Of a stretch of DNA of 62,000 bases, positions 50,697 to 62,000 are shown piece by piece (positions within the stretch are counted from its first letter, which is position 1; each line of letters begins with the position of its first letter). The notes beneath the pieces are model-generated. The model did not search any database. It saw only the letters and a list, made by a program, of their open reading frames with translations, and was not told the DNA's origin. A program made the position numbers and the translations under genes. The stretch comes from Acanthaster planci (taxonomy: Eukaryota; Echinodermata; Asteroidea; Valvatida; Acanthasteridae): positions 2,259,358-2,321,357 of the forward strand of contig NW_019091367.1 in the NCBI RefSeq assembly GCF_001949145.1, in the 5' to 3' direction.

Positions 50697-53600
50697 GTAT
50701 GATGAATGGGTTGTAGGAGTGAAGATAGATTACTAAAAGGGAATAAAGGTGTGCTTGGCAGGCCTTAAACATGCTTTTGAGACTGGCTCATGAGAATGGA
50801 CGCGACTAACGCCTGAGCCGCAGGCAAGGGCATTATCAGTGTTCATTCTGCGGAGAATAAATAAGTGCTTGGTCAGTCTTAAACTTACATTTTAGACTGA
50901 CCATTCACAAATTTATTCCCATTCATGAGTATTCTTTCAGAGAGTCAAAAGAAGTCAATATACGACAAATTTCCAAGGATTGTGTTTAAGAAATTTACCT
51001 TCATTTCGCAAACACCCCGTCCATTTTATGGTATAGTCCTTGCGCAAGTAGTCCAGAAGAATCACCTTACATGGACTTGGCTGATGTGTGGTGAGTTGTG
51101 GGAGTTGTGGTGCACACAAGACTCTTGACCAATAGGTATCGATTAAACTGTCTGGTATACAGCTGCCGTCGCATATTCATGCAGCGGGCATTATCAAATT
51201 GCAGCGGGATTATCAACTGTTAATACACAGCCACACTGCGTGTTGTTAAATAGGGAAACTGCCTAAGGTATTTATGAATGTTCTTATAACGCTGGAAAGT
51301 TTGTGACTTGCAAATGAATCATTTTACGCACAGATTCGCATTGTATGTGACATTAGTCTATTTGTACCGATGAGCCAGTTTAATGTTTCCAAGAGGCAAA
51401 GCCCTACAGTAACAAAATACCCGACGGGCATAGTGCATCGTCAGGACGAAGAGAGAGCACTCTCTGAGATATCCAATCCATCGATGCTTTTCAGGAGCCT
51501 CACTGACCCTTAAAAGAGATTCACATGGTGCTGCCGCAAAGTTTTATCTCGTTGCTATGTCGACCATGCAAGCCCTCAAATCACATCTGTGACCTGTCAG
51601 TACAAAATGAGCTGAAAGTCGGTATTTTCAAACTTGAGATATTGGTATTTTTTTAATTCAGCAGAAAGAGAGCTTTCCAGAGGTGTGTACATGGAACACT
51701 TAAGGGTAGAAGTATAAGGTGACAACGTGACTTTATTCTGGCAGCTCTGTGTCTTGGTTCCGGACATCGTTTCAACATTTTTTAAGCCATATAGCCGTGG
51801 CTAAGCTGAAGTGTGAGATTTTCCTATTGACTTATTTCTGCCACCCCCCTTTTTTCCAGTGAAAAAAAAAGTTGTCTCACAGTTTTCAACTGCAGACCCT
51901 GAAGCCCCGAATACTTGTAATTTGCTTTTTCTTAACTGTAGAAGGAAAAAAGTGGATTGTTTAATTCGTTCTTTATCAATCAAGAATGTCACTGAAGCAA
52001 GAAAACTCCTTGAGGAAACTGACCGGAAGAAGTTTTGGAAGCATTACGTCCAAGTCAACTCAGCCTTGGAGGCCAACCTACGCACACTGATGCAACTTAC
52101 CATAAACCTCAAGTCATCTACTAATGGTAAGAGAAACTCCTTGCCGGGGAGGGGGGGGGACGGTTGGTCGTGAAGTTATCTTTTGGGTAATCAAGCACTG
52201 CCCGGTCACCTATTGGGTTTGTAGTGGTTTGTCCTTCCTTTTTCTTCTGGACGATAATCGTCCGTGGCTTTTCTCCAAGATGGTGTACCGTATTTAAACT
52301 CGATGAACTCAAATGTGTATTTGAGTATGACGTCATTATGATGTCAGGTGCGAAATAATTACATGCCGCTGTGGTGTCAAAATGACCAAACTATTCAGCT
52401 GTCTCTACAAAGTGATTCAGGTATGGAGTTCACATCTTGGGATCTCAAGGATCTTGAGTCAGGAAATAAATTTGTCGGGGTAGGGCTCGTCAAAGTCATC
52501 TGACCTTTTACCTCTGTGTCAATGAATGATCAAAGTTTGACTGGATTTTAAATGTTGAAGAATGAATACATCATTCAGTATCTTCAAAACAGTTGAAGAT
52601 GTGAACTTGAAACCAGGTACTCTACAGTACCAAAGTGAATACGTCACACGCACAGATATGTGTGTAAAGTTCATTTAGCGCGAGAATCAGCACTTGAACC
52701 ATTCATTCTTACGGCATATGTTGGTTCTACACGACGTCGCACTTCAGCAGTTCAGTGCTCTATAAACCTTGGTGTCAAGATGCTGACTGGTACTTGCAAG
52801 GATAGTTGGATATTACATGGTAAAAACGGCAACCACATTCTTGTGTATGTGGTACCCAGCAAGTCTGGTCTGAGCCACTTTGGCTCATCAGGCTAGTGTT
52901 TATCTCCGGTTTCTTGGCATGAAACGACCAAGAATATTTTTTCTTCCCCCTGGATGGTATGCCAGTCCATCACAGGTTGCCTCCCCAGCTACTGCTGGTG
53001 CCCTTTTATACCCCTGGGTGGAGAGAGGCAAGCCGCTTGATGAGAAAAATGATTTTTAGTAAAAACAGGACGCCGACCAGCTTTCGCACATCGTTACATA
53101 TGTCAGCGTCCAAAAATCGGTCTGTAAACACAAAGTTTGCCAAATAAACAGAACAGAATGGTGATGTGGTGTCTGTAAGTTCTTATACTGGGCTTCTAAT
53201 GAAGAAACATCGTGCAATAGCAGTGGATTGACTCTGATTTCCTTGGATTCCAAACTGTAAAACGCCCATAACAGCTGTACCAACATGTGAAGACACGACA
53301 AAGGTCACAACCTCATCCTTGTTCCCGGTTGTAGGAAACGTTTCACATCCATGTTGCCCATACTTGTACATACTGGGTACGAGGCTGTGTTTATGTGGTT
53401 TTTACTGGAACGTACACCAGCAAGTGTAGGCTCAACGTAGTACACAAAGCACGCTCATAACGCATTACAAACAGGATGCCACGTGTGGTGGTTGTGTTTA
53501 TGCCGACTATGTAATTGCATTTCTAACTTCATGCTTTGAGGCCCTCATTAGATACATTTCTTTTGAGACTACACATGCTAATTTTTGTAAGCAGGTTTTA

Positions 53601-56600
53601 TGTACCCGGTCTCATGTCTCTCCAATATTAAAAAGTTACACAGATACGTTGGATAAGGGCGAAACCCCGTAATTTAAATACGTGTAAAGTCAGACACAGT
53701 ATAAAGCAGCAGCTTCTCTCAGGGTGCCCTCAATATTCATATATCCTCATCGCACTTTCTGTCTACAGACCATGATGACAGCGATTCTAGTTCTAGCGTA
53801 GATTCTCAGTTGGATTCCATCCCTGGCACCAACGATGACAGCACCTCAGTGTTCAGCGATGTCAGCACCATGACGGCTTCTTCACGTGGATCAATTAGCA
53901 GCAGATCCCGGGGGTTACTGAGCAACAAGAAGTCGCCCACAGACAAGCGGCACAGGCCGGCAGATCCCAAAGGGAAGGCTGAGGCGCACTGCCCTAGTGA
54001 AAGTGTGGAAGACAGGGGAAGTGCGAGTGGGAAACCCTCGGTCACCTCTGTCCAAGAAGGACAGAGGGTGGCTGGTCATAAGCCGGACCATCAGCAGCAG
54101 ATGCAGCAGGACGTTCAGGACAGCCAACGGTATGCAGAACGGGAGGAGACCAGAGTGCCCCTCGGATTCCACTCGCAGGAGTGCGCTTCAGCAGGCACGG
54201 AGAGTAGAACAGGGCCAAACAAGGCAGGCGACTCGGCCACAGGGCCAGAACTGCAGAAAGTTCCCTCAAACACTGAGCAGACTCCCCGTCCGCCTGAGCA
54301 GCCGGCCTCCACGCAGCCCTCCCACCCGCAGACAGGCAGCCAGCAATCTGTCCCCCTTCATTGCCACATCACCACGAAGAAACAGACTGCGGTCATCAGG
54401 CCAATGGCGGTGAAGGCCAGCCCTCAAGTGGAAATGATAGTCAGCGAGGTCAATAGTCCAGCAATCTTCTGGATTCAGCTGGCCGATTCACAATTGGACA
54501 TCTTTGCACAGAAATTAAAGTAAGATCCACTGAACTAATTTGTTCTTTTCTGCCACTTGTTGAGGTAATCAGGCAAAGTTATACAAAGTGGATTGCTGTC
54601 CAGAAAAGAAAAACCAGTCTAACCCATCTAATACAAAATGAGCTGAAAGTCTGACATTCAGACAAGCTCTGTTTTTGTGACAGATCACAGATTTCAGATT
54701 CTTCTGTTCTTATTGTCAATTTTTCCATTCATTACTCAAATCATAGAAATACTATTAATGTCTGGCCGCATTGTCCTTGATGTTTGTGTTTAAATGTGTT
54801 TTGGTATTTTGTAGAGCTACATGTGACCATCCTTCAGTCCAAAACTTCTAGCACCAGAATTCAGTCGTTTGGCTGCTTTGCACATTGAAGTGTAGTTATG
54901 CTTTATGAAACTTTCATTTTAGGGAAGTATAATAGTCAGGTGCCCTTGGTTAACCACTCTGTCGGGTGTCTGAGAATTTCACTTGATAGTGTATACAGAT
55001 AATACATTTTCATCTCTGCAATTTTCCTGCAGCCGGTTTTACCACGATCACCAGGACCTGCCTATCCCGGCTCCCGAAATGCGCACCTTCTGCTGCGCAC
55101 GTTTCACTGAGGACGACCAGTGGTACCGCGCTCGCATCATAGGTGAGTGTCGTCGTCACAGAGTCCCCTGTTGTTTACCTGTTGTTAACGTAGCTGTAAT
55201 AACCTCACTGGATTTGTCAATCCCCAAAATGGGCAGTGCCAGGGGAAGGGGAAAGTGTTTGCATGGCTAGAAGAATCCCATGGGTGCTTCTTCGTTCATT
55301 TGGAGGTCTAAATAGTCCTGCAAGCTTAAAAATTTTACATTTGATAAAATTTATGTTTTCCGTGTAGCTTTCTGCTGAAATTAATATGCAGATTTGCGGG
55401 AAATGTTCATAATGTGTTCTGAAAGTGAAATGATGGTCATCGATGGCACTTAATACATTAGGCATTTTCTTCTTCAGGAGTGCGAGGTCAGAGGTCAGGT
55501 CAACCACCTGACCTGGACGATCTGGCAGGCATCGTCGTCGACGTCATTTATGTGGACTACGGCAACTGCGAGAGGCTCAGTCTGTCCAGGGTGCGTGTCT
55601 TGGACCCTGCCTTCACTCAGCTGCCAGCACAGGCTGTCTGTTGCTCATTGGCCAAGGTGTGTTCCTAAGCAGGATACTTTACACTCTGGCTGGTGTTTTT
55701 TATTTTGGTTGTTTTTTTGTGTGTTTGGCTGCTACATAAACTCTTGTTGTAATCTTTGCATGAGCTTTAAGAATAGAGCGGTGCTGGCCCAACCGATAAT
55801 TATTGTACGGGGCACTGGCCACTGCCAGGACTCTGGAGCAAGCCCCATGCCAATTGTGGGTTGTCGCTCCCTGTCACTGCCCTCCCAATCCATCCTCCTC
55901 CGTGGGTTCAAGGATGAGCCTTTTTCCATAGAAGCTTGCTCCCTGCCTCAGCCTCTGAAGACTTTCAGTGACAAGCCCCTGATGACCAGGCAGAGATCTA
56001 CATGTAGGGGCATGCTCAACAGAGTTACATACATGCCACGAAGGGAACGTCGATACTGCAGGTCCAGTACTTTCTGTTGAACGATAGGGTACCAGTTATC
56101 ATCAGAAACAACAACAAAATGGTGACCAGATCTGCTTACTACCCGGGTAGACAGGTTCTCCCTTCCCTCAGTATTTACCAGATGTCTGTCTTAAAGACAC
56201 AGGTCAGAATGTAATCTGCTTACCTGCCCTCCGCCATCTTTAGTAAGCGTATTCTGAACACCACGTCTGAGGTAGGATGCTTGGTAAGCAGTCCGTATAA
56301 CCCATTACCAGCATGCAACAGTGAATGTTTGCGGACATGGCCTATACCAGCGTAAATGTTGCTCTATTGAGCATGCACGCCGCAAGATAGGTGGTCTGCC
56401 CAACTGCGCCTTCGCATGACTTGATGCCCGCACATTTGTCTCCATTGACTAGCCACTCAGAACCATGGAGCCCTTCTTGTTAAAAAATGTAACGGTATTT
56501 ATTGTTTTCATGATCCAACATTTTAAAGGGTCTATGCAGTGCATTTTTAAATAAATAACAATCTGTAAAATGCACCTTATATTCAATTTTTGTTTTATTT

Positions 56601-59600
56601 TAAAAACTTTTTTGGTACTTTGGTGGTTTTTGTGCCTATAGGAATTTATACATTTATGAGTGATACTTGCGGCTGTGTTTGTTTCACACAGATTTGAATC
56701 GCAATCAGCAATCCATCATTACTTTACGGACACCAAAACCTGCAGAGTGGATGGTGCGAACCAGTGTTAGAATCACTGATCGTGAAACAGACAGGTCCCA
56801 TGATGTCATTCCATTCTTATTATTTTTATTGACATTACAGCCAAACTCTGACAGATGTGAAATTGTTTTCATACATTGGAAAAAAAGAGCAAACAGTTCT
56901 ACAAATGTGCATTTAAGAAACCCTTAACGCTTAGACATCCTAAAGACTGCTGGGCTGTGGCATGCCCTGAATGGAGGGCTTTGTCCAGCAGCAGGCCCCA
57001 TTGAACCAGCAGCTGCATGGTGAATAGACTGTATGCGTGGTATCCACTAATGCTCACACAAAGGTGCTGTAGTAGCAGTCCTCCGTAGCAAAGGGGTTAA
57101 CAACCTCCATTTCCAGTGAAAATATTGCTGTACTGTTCGTTTGTCTCTGTAATCTTTGGCTAAGTTTGTGCGACGTGTTCCTGTATGTTCATGAACTGCT
57201 CGATTTGTTAATCGAGGGCCAGCCGCTGGAATGCCGAGAACAGTGTCCTTTGGTCATGTTCCCAACTTTTTGAGTGTGAGAACAAGAAACCCCCGTCAAG
57301 AACAGGTCACCTGAACTCGATCTTCTTCTTACAGGTCAAGCCCCCGGTCCCAAGGAGCGCCTGGGGCAAGAACCAGACCGACTTTTTCAAGACGCTGGTC
57401 TTGGGCAAGAAGGTCCAGGCCGCCATCAACCTGACGAAGGGCCGCAACGTACCCTCACTGGATATGTCTGTTCCAATGGTGACCTGTAAGACGCCCTCTG
57501 GTGACAGCCATATCATTCAGGTGTGGGGCTCTGACAGATTTGAGGTTTTGTAGAAGGAGGACAGTATTGTTTGGGGTTTTTTTTTTCTGTCCAAAAGTAT
57601 GACAGGCCTACCCTGGTGGCTCAAGAAATATTTTAGGCCTGAACCTACTTCGCTGTTTACAAAGATAGTATCCATTATTGTCAAGTGGGTGAGAACGGGT
57701 TTTTCTCAACGGGTTTTGTCTTCATCAGACATGCTTGTATTAAAGGGTTGAGCATCTTGCATTAATGAGGGTGTTGGCATTTTGATGTAAATTTGACCAT
57801 TGGCGTAAACATTCATATTCTTGAACAAATGCCGGCTTCCCATTGGAAAACAGCAGACACACGTGGGGATGTTACTGTGTTGCATATCTAACTAGTTTGC
57901 TTGATCACCACGGTTAACCACTGAATTCTGCATATTGTGCAAATGTTTACAATTGTCACGTAAGCAACGCGACCATGATGTCACACATTTTGAACTTTGT
58001 CGTAAATTGACAAATTTTATAAAGATTTCATTGACGTGGATTTCATAGCCCGTAAAACTTCATATGAAATTTCCAAAATCAAAGTGAGAAATGATGACTT
58101 TTTTAAAAGTAGTTTAAAACTTGGGGAATCTGATGCCACAAGATTCAGCTTTTATCCAAAATTGATACAAATAATGTGCCACATTTTGCCCAAATTGATA
58201 TTTTTGTCTGAGCTGGTTTGTACAGCTTTCACCGTTGATCTGATTCGCGACAGGTGGATGTTGCAGAGGTCATGGTCCGGAGTGAAATGGCCCTGTACGT
58301 GGCTGGCTGCGGTCCCCCAGATGTCCCCCTTCAGCCACCTCAGCCGCCGGAGGGAAAGACCCTACCGTCAACAGGTAAACCAAAAAAGGGGGGATCCTAC
58401 ATGGGAACATGCAGATAACAGTGAGTGACCTGCACCACCGGTTCTAAGTACTCTCAGTATGCATGAAAGTAATTCTACTCAAAGGTGGTTATGGGGCTAC
58501 ATTGTTGCCAACCTTATTATGCAATGTAATTCATAAATGGAAAGAAGTTGCACAGCATGAAAGTGCAATTAAGGCTGTTCTACGTATTATTTTCACTTTT
58601 TTTAGTAACCCCCCTCAGTTCTGCGTGAGATTGACCTATTTCAATCAGGTCAGTAACAGCAGGACTAAATGGATTTACCCTCGACCAATTTTCAGCTGAA
58701 TGTACACAGAACAGTGATTTTTTTTTTCTTCCGTTTCCATCTTTCGCAGTCGGTTTCAAACATGCTTACTTGAAATTATGAACCAATTCGGCAACCAGAA
58801 TTAAACGCCATTACTGTGGTTGCACTTGGCTTGTTAGCAGGTGGTAAATGCACGTGGCATTCCTCCTAGACCAGTCGGGTGTTGTGGCTGACCTAATGCA
58901 CGCTTGTGTTTACTATGGTGGGAACACTGTCTGTAGATATCTAGGCTGCATACTAGACAATGGAATAAAGATGTACGAGCAGACAGCATGAGATTCTGAG
59001 CGATGAATCAACAAAGCTTTCACCAGACAAATTTAATCTCTCTGATTTATCCCAAAGCCTCATAACTAGTGTTTACACACATGCCAGTCTCTGAAGGATT
59101 GGTCTGTGGAACGTTAAAAATCTGAGGGGCTTCTCAAGGTATGACGCCAGGAAAGTCCTTTCATGGTCATATGCCACAAAAAAACAGCAAATTTTCTACC
59201 TGTTCCATCTTGATCATTACATATGTAGGTACTGCAGGGGATCGATCTTCCGAAGGCAAGGGCGGAGGGACCAAAATGAGTGTTAAAGAATCAGGTCAGC
59301 ATGCCTCCTCGAGTGGGACCTCTCAGCTGGAAAGGTCCGGGGACGACAAGAGCTTGTGTAGTTCTGCAGTAAAGGGTGCTCAAGGAAGTAACCAGAAACA
59401 GCAGAACCAGATGCCACAGGAGCAGAAAGCCAACGAGTCAACCTCCCACCAAGCAAATGCGCAAACAGAAGACGTTCCCCCCGGGTACTTTGAGTACGAA
59501 GAGGACAAGAGCAACCCCTTTCCAAGATCGAGGCACCAGTCCAGCTTGTCATGGAGGCAAGTGCAGCACTCCAACACCCAGTCCACCAGCCGGACCGAAC

Positions 59601-61778
59601 AGCTCTGCAGACGTCAGGGCAACAGAGATGTCCCGAAGCAGGCGACACCGTGCCCGAAGAGCAAGCCCAGTGAGGTCCCTACTGCAAAGGCATCACCCCC
59701 GTGCCTGAAGAGGGGAAGTCCGCCCAACAGAGGCCAGCCTGACCCTCCCAAGAGGCAGGGATCCTGGACCGGACGAGGAAGCAGGATAAACAGTTCCAGA
59801 CAAGCCGCAGCACCTCCCCACAACCCCCGGAAGACAGAGCAACAACAGTTTCAGCTGGAAAAGAGACATCTGGACTCTGGCACCAGAGGGGGGCCAGCAC
59901 ATCCTCCGAAATCAAAGGAACCAGTCATTGGGGACTCTGGATCCACTAAGCAGCGCTGCTCAGAGAAGGCAGTCGATGAGGAGAGTCAGAGAGTGGCAGG
60001 ACAGAAAGATGCTTCCCAGGAGGAGCGCAGTAGCTCCCCAGAGGAAAGCGGGCCTGGCAGAATCAGCCCCAACTCCTCCAGTGGCGTCTCCAGCTGCCAT
60101 TCAGGGCAAAGCAATACTAGCAGCACCCAGAGGGATGCGACCCAGTGCGATAGCCATAACACAGATAAACCTCACAGGGGCAGATGCTGGGAGGAGAGCA
60201 GAAAAGATGTGATAGAAAGTGACGTCAAGGACATCCTTGGCATACATGCAGAAGAGTCGGGCCCTCAGAACTGTGACTTCAAGACAGACGACTCTATCAA
60301 ACAAATGGACCAAGCACGGCCAGTCAGTGAGGAAAGCCTGAACAAGCCCCTGAGTGCTTCTTCAAGGAACCTCTCCTCGAGTGTCAGCTCTTTCGTTACA
60401 GCTGTTACAGATCTGGACACATTCCAGTCAGACAGTTCCTTGGCGCAGTACGGAAAGACAGACTCCCGAGCCTCTTCGCACTCCAGTTCCAGTAGCACCA
60501 TGAGCAGATGCATGAAAACCAAGAAACGGGATGGCGCTAAGTCACCATTGACTCTCCATCCCCAGCTTGGTCAGTGGAATGGTCTCCCGGTGCAGGACGG
60601 CTGCCTGAAGCTGGAAATGTCTCACATCGTCAGCCCGCTAGAGTTCTACGTCCACCTCATCACCCCCAAAGCTTACATGCTGGATGTCTTGGCCCGAGAT
60701 CTCAATGAGTGGTACAACAGTGAAGAGGGAGCCTGGACAGAAGAGCCCATCCTGGAACAAGGTGCCCTCTGCGCAGCCAAGTTCATCGAAGATGGGATGT
60801 GGTACCGGGCCAAAATCCTCCACATCGGGGAAGAGAAGGCTGGTACAGAGTGTCCCAAAGATGCCAAGAGCAACCTGATGGTCAAAGTCCTATACATAGA
60901 CTTTGGGAACAAGGAGTGGTTGGCAGCGGACATGCTCAGGCCATTGAGGCCTGCGTTTTACGAGCTGCCACAGCAGGCAATCAAGTGTAGCCTGGCGCAC
61001 ATTGAGCCCCCGACAAAGGTGGACAGCTGGGAGATTGATGCTGCAAAGTCAGAAGGTGAGGATAACGGAGAGTCAACTTTAACTGTAACTTCCTGTCAGG
61101 GTCCTTCCCGAATCCTCAAAAATCCTTCATTATGCATGCTCATCAATGGCTCATTCTTTGTACTTTAAACTTTCAGTGAACTGTATTAGGCTTATGTAAC
61201 TAGTGGCTGAGCTCCACGTTCCTTCCTCAATCCTACATAATCCTTCAAAGTTTCCAAGTGTGTTTCGAGCAGTGCGGATGTGAAACTGTTCTAGAGCCTG
61301 CTGATCCAGTACTTGAAATTTGGCAAGTTGCTGCCGTCAAAAAATGGAAACAGCTCTTTTTGTAGTTGTTACATGTACTTTAAAAGCCAGTTCCATTGGA
61401 TCATTTTCATGCAGGAATTCTGTGCCCGTAGGAGCTCACGGCCTTTATTTCAATTTTCTAGTTTGCCACTTATCGCAGAGAGATTTGTTTGTAACGTGTA
61501 GTTCTTGTGTTTTTTTTCTCATGTCTAATTTCTTTTTGGCTCTATCTTCTTGATGGCTCTCCGGCCTTGGATCAGAAGACCTCTCTATACTGGAAAAGGA
61601 ATAGGCAATTACCGTGATTTTGGTTTCCTTACCAACCACTGAACTCCACAGGAAACACTCAGAGTCGTGATGGAGAGGCAGAGGTATGGCCTGACAACAT
61701 TGCCGAGGAGTTGGCCAAGATGACCGGCTATGACAAGTTCCTGCTTGGCAGAATCACAGGGGATTATGACCTTCACAA
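50552..61778 (+). CDS. RNF17: RNF17/TDRD4-like Tudor protein, partial (3' end outside window)
   Basis: Nine exons in the window join in phase to about 1188 residues from the first ATG (50577) and continue past the right edge. Order: short helical N-terminal segment (1-88), Ser/Gln-rich disordered region (88-310), Tudor unit 1 (about 315-434, with WYRARI and VIYVDYGN), a conserved linker with SLDMSVP (435-536), a very long disordered Ser/Gln/Lys-rich stretch (537-980), and Tudor unit 2 (about 985-1130, with FYVHL, GMWYRAKI, VLYIDFGN and AIKCSLAHIEP). The Tudor 2 block and linker match vertebrate RNF17 (AIKCKLAYIEP) better than other Tudor proteins. RNF17 acts in germ-cell granules and the piRNA pathway by binding dimethyl-arginine on Piwi proteins (family knowledge). 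No RING is visible; whether upstream exons add one is unknown. Confidence 0.85.
50752..51225 (-). mobile_element. Dispersed element, copy 2 (inverted mate of 3777-4225)
   Basis: Reverse-complement relative of 3777-4225: GCTTGGCAGGCCTTAAACAT at the left end, GAGCCGCAGGCAAGGGCATT, CACCCCGTCCATTTTATGG, and GGGCATTATCAAATTG near the right end, in the inverted order. Confidence 0.55.
51985..52126 (+). CDS. RNF17: RNF17-like exon B
   Basis: Residues 41-88, NVTEARKLLEETDRKKFWKH to NLKSSTN, predicted helical. The acceptor ATCAAG at 51984 is chosen because it keeps phase 0; an alternative AG at 51942 does not fit exon A. Ends in phase 1. Confidence 0.65.
53769..54519 (+). CDS. RNF17: RNF17-like exon C (disordered region, start of Tudor 1)
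   Basis: Residues 88-338, very rich in Ser, Gln, Pro and charged residues, then VEMIVSEVNSPAIFWIQLAD, the first strand of a Tudor unit. Phase 2 at GTAAGA. Confidence 0.85.
55033..55142 (+). CDS. RNF17: RNF17-like exon D (Tudor 1)
   Basis: Residues 338-375, ending CCARFTEDDQWYRARIIG, the WYRA signature of extended Tudor units. Acceptor CCTGCAG, donor GTGAGT, phase 1. Confidence 0.9.
55478..55656 (+). CDS. RNF17: RNF17-like exon E (Tudor 1, aromatic cage)
   Basis: Residues 375-434. VVDVIYVDYGNCERLSLSRV carries the YVDYGN aromatic-cage motif; LPAQAVCCSLA closes the unit. Phase 0. Confidence 0.92.
57335..57520 (+). CDS. RNF17: RNF17-like exon F
   Basis: Residues 435-496, exactly 62 codons: SAWGKNQTDFFKTLVLGKKV and SLDMSVPM, similar to the segment after Tudor 1 in vertebrate RNF17. 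Acceptor TTACAG. Confidence 0.88.
57780..57960 (+). repeat. Dispersed repeat, copy 2 (mate of 8880-9005)
   Basis: Contains GGCTTCCCATTGG, TGTTGCATATCTAACTAG, TTTGCTTGATCACCACGG and GTTTACAATTGTC in the same order as related words at 8880-9005. Confidence 0.4.
58254..58374 (+). CDS. RNF17: RNF17-like exon G
   Basis: Residues 497-537, VDVAEVMVRSEMALYVAG then a proline-rich stretch. Ends in phase 1 at GTAAAC. Confidence 0.85.
59229..61055 (+). CDS. RNF17: RNF17-like exon H (1827 bp; disordered linker and Tudor 2)
   Basis: Residues 537-1146. The first 440 or so residues are low-complexity (Ser, Gln, Lys, Pro), with no domain seen. Then LGQWNGLPVQDGCLKLEMSH opens Tudor 2, with GMWYRAKI and VLYIDFGN, ending IEPPTKVDSWEID. 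Ends in phase 1. Confidence 0.92.
61056..61651 (+). other. RNF17-like intron H
   Basis: Intron with CCTTCCCGAATCCTCAAAAA near its start, resembling the AATCCTCCAA words of the TTAA MITEs but without clear ends. Confidence 0.5.
61652..61778 (+). CDS. RNF17: RNF17-like exon I (end of the Tudor 2 unit)
   Basis: Residues 1146-1188, NIAEELAKMTGYDKFLLGRI, the SN-like C-terminal part of the extended Tudor unit. Ends in phase 2 at GTGAGC; the next exon lies beyond 62000. Confidence 0.85.
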
Positions 61779-62000
61779 GTGAGCAACTCCACTCAAAATT
61801 CAGGGGCCCGGCAAATATAAACCGAGGACATTTTTGTCACAGAAAATCCAGGGCTTTGATCGGGGTACTTTCAATCCCCAAATATGCAATCAATAGCCTT
61901 CCAGTTGCTAATAGTTTGCCTCAAGCTTAAGAAACATTGCAGTCAGAGAATTGACAAATTTCTTTGAAGATCATGGACAAACAGTGACCAATACAGAGTA
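61779..62000 (+). other. RNF17-like intron I (incomplete)
   Basis: Starts at a GTGAGC donor and runs to the window edge with nothing recognised. Confidence 0.7.

Larger units (their letters stand above)
50697..53768 (+). other. RNF17-like introns A and B
   Basis: Introns 50697-51984 and 52127-53768. The first contains the inverted mate (50752-51225) of the element at 3777-4225. Intron B has nothing recognised. Confidence 0.65.
54520..57334 (+). other. RNF17-like introns C-E
   Basis: Introns 54520-55032, 55143-55477 and 55657-57334. No element or further exon recognised. Confidence 0.65.
57521..59228 (+). other. RNF17-like introns F and G
   Basis: Introns 57521-58253 and 58375-59228. The first contains a copy (57780-57960) of the repeat at 8880-9005. 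Nothing else recognised. Confidence 0.6.

Noticed and set aside
51860-51984. Longer version of RNF17-like exon B starting at the AG at 51859 or 51942
   Set aside because: Either start puts exon B out of phase with exon A; the AG at 51984 is the one that joins in frame.
53997-54413. 138-codon basic frame
   Set aside because: Shadow of RNF17-like exon C in another frame.
55550-56080. 176-codon frame after Tudor 1
   Set aside because: Starts in the wrong frame of exon E and reads into the intron; no domain recognised.

Overview
This is animal nuclear DNA: three spliced protein-coding genes with GT-AG introns in phase, in a background full of short DNA transposons, tRNA-derived SINEs and minisatellites, plus one assembly gap. 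The gene content and the sequence style (very frequent ACATGTAC-type palindromes in introns, many MITEs) fit a marine invertebrate, perhaps a deuterostome such as an echinoderm, hemichordate or amphioxus. The species cannot be fixed from the sequence alone.

Region 1 (997-34289, + strand): a complete gene of 22 coding exons for a single-pass, cysteine-rich membrane protein of about 1032 residues. It is the ortholog of vertebrate ELAPOR1/ELAPOR2 (KIAA1324/EIG121 and its paralog), a late-endosome/lysosome/trans-Golgi protein. All splice phases agree and the total length matches the family. Introns hold most of the mobile elements, and intron 13 contains a 983-base run of N.

Region 2 (39683-48836, - strand): an 11-exon gene for a protein of about 547 residues with an N-terminal membrane anchor, a galactose-1-phosphate uridylyltransferase (GalT)/HIT-superfamily core (CxxC and HPHAQ motifs), and a glutamine-rich C-terminal tail. 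It lies tail-to-tail with the ELAPOR gene. One exon boundary (near 46096) does not splice in frame with a canonical donor. Two minisatellites sit in or beside this gene.

Region 3 (50552 to beyond 62000, + strand): the 5' and middle part of a Tudor-domain gene orthologous to RNF17/TDRD4 (germline, piRNA-related in vertebrates). Two Tudor units are present, separated by a very long disordered, Ser/Gln-rich segment encoded mostly by one 1827-bp exon. No RING finger is visible in the window. The gene is divergent from the GalT-like gene, with about 1.7 kb between the two start regions, and it runs off the right edge.

The three genes have no obvious common pathway. They look like ordinary chromosomal neighbours. 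The most unusual points are the membrane-anchored GalT/HIT protein with its anomalous exon junction, the RING-less RNF17-like protein, a set of TTAA-flanked piggyBac-like MITEs, several perfect foldback elements, and a SINE that ends about 20 bases before a splice acceptor.
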